A stretch of 7,611 bases of DNA, taken from contig CAZXFI010000022.1 of assembly GCA_964640225.1 (NCBI GenBank), positions 1-7,611 of the forward strand. Reading direction: 5' to 3'. The position numbers were made by a program, and so were the translations under genes. Positions 6,601 to 7,611 of the stretch are shown in pieces (within the stretch, counting starts at the first letter, position 1; every line of letters starts with the position of its first letter). The notes beneath the pieces were generated by a model. The model was not told the DNA's origin. It worked only from the letters and a program-made list of their open reading frames with translations, and ran no database searches. The stretch comes from JAGLWW01 sp964640225. GTDB taxonomy: Archaea; Aenigmatarchaeota; Aenigmatarchaeia; PWEA01; JAGHBM01.

Positions 6601-7611
6601 GTAAACTGCACCGGAACTATTCTCTACATAAATGCATCTAATGTCACTTTAGATTGTGATAATCACTACCTCCAAAGCAATGGCTCCTACGGGATAAACA
6701 ACACGGGATTTGACAACGTTACTATAAGGAACTGTAGAGTAAACATGAGCGACTTGGCAAGCACGTACGGAATTAATTTTGACGATTCAAACAGTTCCAA
6801 AATAATAAACAACACGGTCTACGTTGGATACAGGTACGCTGCATCCCTTTACAGTAGCGGTTCATACTTCAACGTGAGCGACAACAGCTTTGATGCAGAA
6901 GACAGGTATGGTTTGTATTTCCACGAAGGTTCTTCATCTTATTTGAAAAATAACGACATAAGCGCAGCGGATTACGGCATACTTCTTATGAGTGTTTCTG
7001 ACACAGAAATTTCCGATATGAGCGTAAAGGTAGAAAATTACGGGATACACGTATATGACGGCTCCGGCAACAGCATCGTAGGGGGTTCAATATGGGCAAG
7101 CAACGCCCAGGATTACAGGATGTGGGATTCCGGTTCCACACATTCCTTCAGGGACACGAACTTCACCGCCCAGAGGCAGATTTACTTTTACGATACGGAT
7201 ACGTGGTTCAACTACAACAACGAAACCTCCGGTGGCGTGTGGCTGAACACATCTTTAAGTTCAAACGTAATTTTGAGCAGAGAGCTTGTTTCTATGGAGC
7301 AAAACCTGGTCCAGTGGAACGATACCTCCCCCAGCACGATAGCCACGTACAACATAAGCGGTCTGCTTTCCGAAAAGTACTACAACATTTACAACAACTC
7401 ACAGCTCTTTGAGACGCTGAAAACGGATTCAAGCGGAGTTCTCCCAAGCTTCACGATAAGCCATGACGGCTCGGAGCACAACGTGAGCGTGGAGAAGACA
7501 TGGAGCTGCGGAGATTATATAAATGAAGATACGCTTTTGGACCACAATATAACCGACTGCACCGGCACGATTCTCCATGTAAACAATTCAGACGTCACTT
7601 TAGACTGCAAC
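1..7611 (+). CDS. Giant modular cell-surface protein (beta-helix / DNRLRE / cadherin-like repeats), partial at both ends
   Basis: Frame +1 reads through 2537 codons without a stop and is cut at both window edges, so the full protein is larger. It contains an N-terminal-side module, three full composite units (beta-helix, WFNYNN/YNISGL module, DNRLRE-type module, cadherin-like module), one shortened unit and the start of a fifth helix. Residues are mostly Asn, Thr, Ser, Tyr, Gly and Asp, with few Lys and dense N-X-S/T sequons, which fits an exported and N-glycosylated protein. No catalytic motif, transmembrane segment, signal peptide or anchor is visible; these would lie outside the window. 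Codon choice (ATA Ile, AGG Arg, AAC Asn) suggests an archaeon. The likely role is a surface stalk or adhesin with carbohydrate-binding modules. The open frame is certain; the role is inferred from domain families. Every shorter open frame in the window overlaps this one and looks like a shadow. Confidence 0.95.
682..1290 (+). other. Beta-helix 1 (PbH1/NosD-like), four regular coils
   Basis: Residues 228-430. It opens with CNDYINSD, continues through ITGC, DITLDCNGH and VTIKNC, and then enters four regular coils at 943-1230 of 25, 25, 23 and 23 residues. Each coil starts with an N-N/D-x-[TI] turn followed by a YGI/YAL strand (YYGIYI, DYGISF, NYGLMI, DYALYA). This periodicity and the Asn at the turns are the marks of right-handed parallel beta-helix repeats of the NosD/PbH1 type. 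The four conserved cysteines are residues 228, 245, 261 and 290; the last spacing is three residues longer than in units 2-4. No pectinolytic active-site residues are recognisable, so a structural or binding role is more likely than catalysis. Confidence 0.85.
1291..1641 (+). other. WFNYNN/YNISGL module 1 (beta-sandwich-like, unnamed)
   Basis: Residues 431-547. It starts at FRDTNFTAPRQVYF, contains DWFNYNNYT, VWLNTS, ITRELLSYNQ and VEWND, then TYNISGLLPGRYYNVYND and a closing strand near EHNIKVEK. The second half (YNISGL, then Y-x-VYN-S, then a final strand) resembles Fn3-like or other small Ig-like folds that cap beta-helices in archaeal secreted proteins. The first half probably finishes the helix. 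The same block follows every complete helix in the window. The family assignment is uncertain. Confidence 0.6.
1822..1854 (+). repeat. 33-bp exact direct repeat, copy A (partner 3649-3681)
   Basis: Encodes TMNRRGLVFFN in DNRLRE module 1. It is identical to 3649-3681, including the rare-looking AGG-CGG Arg pair. A 26-bp identical stretch also starts at 1759 in the same module (ending 1784). Confidence 0.85.
2053..2096 (+). repeat. 44-bp exact direct repeat, copy A (partner 3886-3929)
   Basis: By eye this stretch is identical to 3886-3929. It encodes DSISVGTTQGWYGW plus the first two bases of the next codon in DNRLRE modules 1 and 2. Module 3 is different here (SVGSANKWYGW). Confidence 0.85.
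2248..2508 (+). other. Cadherin-like module 1 (87 aa)
   Basis: Residues 750-836. Pattern: QTWLMNTNNTLLNLTQFFFDGDCDD, then LNYTYDITGTNITVEI, NNDTGFVTLAP, GWHGTENVVFTATDG and SNNITLNV. This is the usual layout of bacterial and archaeal cadherin-like/tandem surface modules (FFxDxDxDxLxYT, then VTLAPxxxWxGTExVxFxATDG). The Asp clusters could bind calcium by analogy with that fold; this is not shown here. Eight N-X-S/T sequons fall within 87 residues. Confidence 0.75.
2359..2390 (+). repeat. 32-bp exact direct repeat in all three cadherin-like modules, copy A
   Basis: Encodes TNITVEINND plus two bases. Identical by eye to 4195-4226 and 6403-6434. Between the second and third copies the identity extends upstream to 41 bp (4186-4226 and 6394-6434). 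Confidence 0.85.
2509..3099 (+). other. Beta-helix 2, four regular coils
   Basis: Residues 837-1033. It opens with CGAYVNSD and carries the conserved cysteines 837, 854, 870 and 896 (spacing 17, 16, 26), plus one extra Cys at 845. The regular part, 2761-3042, has four coils of 24, 24, 22 and 24 residues (strands YAVWFQ, GALLIF, YSLYMH, GVRIYQ), each starting at an Asn-rich turn, and ends on the SITGGSV motif shared with the other helices. It has the same fold as helix 1. Confidence 0.85.
3100..3468 (+). other. WFNYNN/YNISGL module 2
   Basis: Residues 1034-1156. Landmarks: FRATNFTGQREIYF, SWFNYNNQT, IWLNSSI, LIRELVNWDQ, VQWNES, TYNISGLLADSSYRVYNN and the closing ITVEF. It is slightly longer than copy 1, mainly from residues added around the ESADDSVENS stretch. 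It leads straight into the DNRLRE module through a short NNRP linker. Confidence 0.6.
3649..3681 (+). repeat. 33-bp exact direct repeat, copy B (partner 1822-1854)
   Basis: Encodes TMNRRGLVFFN in DNRLRE module 2, identical by eye to 1822-1854. Module 3 has only the weaker match SRGLVKFN. Confidence 0.85.
3886..3929 (+). repeat. 44-bp exact direct repeat, copy B (partner 2053-2096)
   Basis: Identical by eye to 2053-2096, including silent positions, although sequence on either side has diverged. Confidence 0.85.
4084..4344 (+). other. Cadherin-like module 2 (87 aa)
   Basis: Residues 1362-1448, the same length as copy 1. Landmarks: QQWLVNTNNTLINLTKFFFDSDEED, LNYTYDITGTNITVEI, NNDTGLVTLAP, GWRGTEYVVFYATDG and SNNVTLTV. 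The acidic DSDEED cluster replaces DGDCDD of copy 1. Six N-X-S/T sequons lie in 87 residues. It abuts beta-helix 3 with almost no linker. Confidence 0.75.
4195..4226 (+). repeat. 32-bp exact direct repeat, copy B
   Basis: Same block in cadherin-like module 2; it belongs to the longer 41-bp match 4186-4226 shared with module 3. Confidence 0.85.
4345..5340 (+). other. Beta-helix 3, expanded to ten regular coils
   Basis: Residues 1449-1780. It opens with CGAYVNSD; the conserved cysteines are 1449, 1466, 1482 and 1508 (17, 16, 26). The regular part, 4597-5283, divides into ten coils of 24, 22, 23, 22, 24, 23, 22, 23, 22 and 24 residues. Most begin N-[NTEM] and have strands such as FYGIML, RYGIRV, LYGIFL, YAIDII, YGIKLD, YSLYLN, YGLYLD and YGVYLY. 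Helix 2 has four coils over the equivalent 94 residues, so the difference of 135 residues equals six coils. A lone Cys at residue 1575 sits in coil 2. The longer helix would make a rod about twice as long in this part. Confidence 0.85.
5341..5697 (+). other. WFNYNN/YNISGL module 3
   Basis: Residues 1781-1899. Landmarks: FVGTNFTSPREIYF, SWFNYGNST, IWVNAS, IERELADWNQ, LQWNET, TYNISGLLPGKTYNVYNN and the closing EHEIKVKY. It is the most diverged copy in its first strand (FFVGTNF instead of FRDTNF) but keeps the WFNY, ISGL and VYNNS anchors. Confidence 0.6.
5710..6291 (+). other. DNRLRE-type module 3
   Basis: Residues 1904-2097. Landmarks: YAGTDDTYI, DTNYENSSNEI, RGLVKFNLPTFSNQSNVT, LSMYAFF, NSWLVDEVTWNSRW, NKWYGWNMTKDVQKWFEG, NNGTLF and FRDDRNGTYSPKLEVNF. 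It departs from copies 1 and 2 around RGLVKFN and the SVGSANKWYGW region, yet matches copy 1 closely at SNQSNVT-GNLSMY and VTWNSRWTGQSWDS. A lone Cys lies at residue 1987. Confidence 0.8.
6292..6555 (+). other. Cadherin-like module 3 (88 aa)
   Basis: Residues 2098-2185. Landmarks: QSWFMNTNNSMINLTQFFFDDDGED, MNYTHEITGTNITVEI, NNDTGTVNLVP, GWHGTEHVVFTATDG and SNNATLNV. Seven N-X-S/T sequons. It is the last cadherin-like module in the window; unit 4 has none. Confidence 0.75.
6403..6434 (+). repeat. 32-bp exact direct repeat, copy C
   Basis: Same block in cadherin-like module 3; it belongs to the longer 41-bp match 6394-6434 shared with module 2. Confidence 0.85.
6556..7146 (+). other. Beta-helix 4, four regular coils
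   Basis: Residues 2186-2382, exactly the length of helix 2 (197 aa). It opens with CGAYVNSD; cysteines 2186, 2203, 2219 and 2245 keep the 17, 16, 26 spacing. The regular part, 6808-7086, has four coils of 25, 23, 22 and 23 residues (strands YAASLY, YGLYFH, YGILLM, YGIHVY) and ends on SIVGGSI. Sequons are sparser here than in helix 3, and more charged residues appear (EDRYG, KVENYG). Confidence 0.85.
7147..7497 (+). other. WFNYNN/YNISGL module 4
   Basis: Residues 2383-2499, the same length as copy 1 (117 aa). Landmarks: FRDTNFTAQRQIYF, TWFNYNNET, VWLNTSLSSN, LSRELVSMEQ, VQWNDT, TYNISGLLSEKYYNIYNN and the closing EHNVSVEK. It is visibly closer to copy 1 (FRDTNFTA-RQ, VWLNTSLSSN) than to copies 2 and 3. 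Confidence 0.6.
7507..7611 (+). other. Beta-helix 5, opening segment only, cut by window end
   Basis: Residues 2503-2537. It begins CGDYINEDT, continues through HNITDC and TGTILHVNNSDVT, and ends at LDCN. Cysteines 2503, 2520 and 2536 keep the 17 and 16 spacing of the other helices. The coils lie beyond the window, so the repeat series continues downstream. Confidence 0.85.

Larger units (their letters stand above)
6556..7506 (+). repeat. Composite unit 4, shortened (317 aa, no DNRLRE or cadherin-like domain)
   Basis: Residues 2186-2502. It contains beta-helix 4 (6556-7146) and a WFNYNN/YNISGL module (7147-7497), followed after a three-residue TWS linker by the Cys that opens the next helix. 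The DNRLRE and cadherin-like domains found in units 1-3 are absent. The reading frame is intact across the junction, so this is a clean domain-level difference and not a frameshift. Confidence 0.9.

Noticed and set aside
6556..7506. Possible pseudogene or frameshift explaining the short fourth unit
   Set aside because: The frame stays open and the flanking domains are complete with conserved spacing, so this is a domain-level difference.
1..7611. Possible promoter, ribosome binding site or internal start within the window
   Set aside because: There is no gene boundary. In-frame ATG codons occur inside domains and no separate start is supported.

Overview
The whole window is the interior of one giant protein gene. 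Frame +1 stays open from base 1 to base 7611 (2537 codons by my codon-by-codon reading). I found no in-frame TAA, TAG or TGA, and neither the true start nor the stop lies inside the window. There is no intergenic DNA, RNA gene, promoter, terminator, CRISPR array or insertion sequence.

The protein looks like an extracellular, heavily glycosylated, modular surface protein, most likely archaeal. The signs are dominant ATA for Ile, AGG/AGA for Arg, AAC for Asn, very high Asn/Thr/Ser/Tyr content, few Lys, and very dense N-X-S/T sequons. The domain mix is familiar from surface proteins of uncultivated DPANN-type archaea and of some Euryarchaeota. That taxonomic guess is an inference from style, not from a marker gene.

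Layout: (1) bases 1-681, a distinct N-terminal-side module, cut by the window edge. (2) Three full copies of a four-domain composite unit at 682-2508, 2509-4344 and 4345-6555 (609, 612 and 737 aa). The unit order is: right-handed parallel beta-helix with a four-cysteine opening segment; an unnamed WFNYNN/YNISGL beta-sandwich-like module; a DNRLRE-type (CBM96/disaggregatase-associated) module; and an 87-88 aa cadherin-like module. (3) A shortened fourth unit at 6556-7506 (317 aa) with only the first two domains. (4) The start of a fifth beta-helix at 7507-7611, cut by the window end.

The copies differ by whole building blocks. The third beta-helix has ten regular 22-24 aa coils where helices 1, 2 and 4 have four. 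The fourth unit skips the DNRLRE and cadherin-like domains. Short DNA blocks (32-44 bp) are identical between copies inside otherwise diverged sequence, and different blocks pair different copies, as expected from recombination or gene conversion. The likely overall role is a long stalk or fibre on the cell surface that presents repeated putative carbohydrate-binding modules, for adhesion, matrix formation or contact with host or partner cells. The function is inferred; the modular layout is read directly from the sequence.
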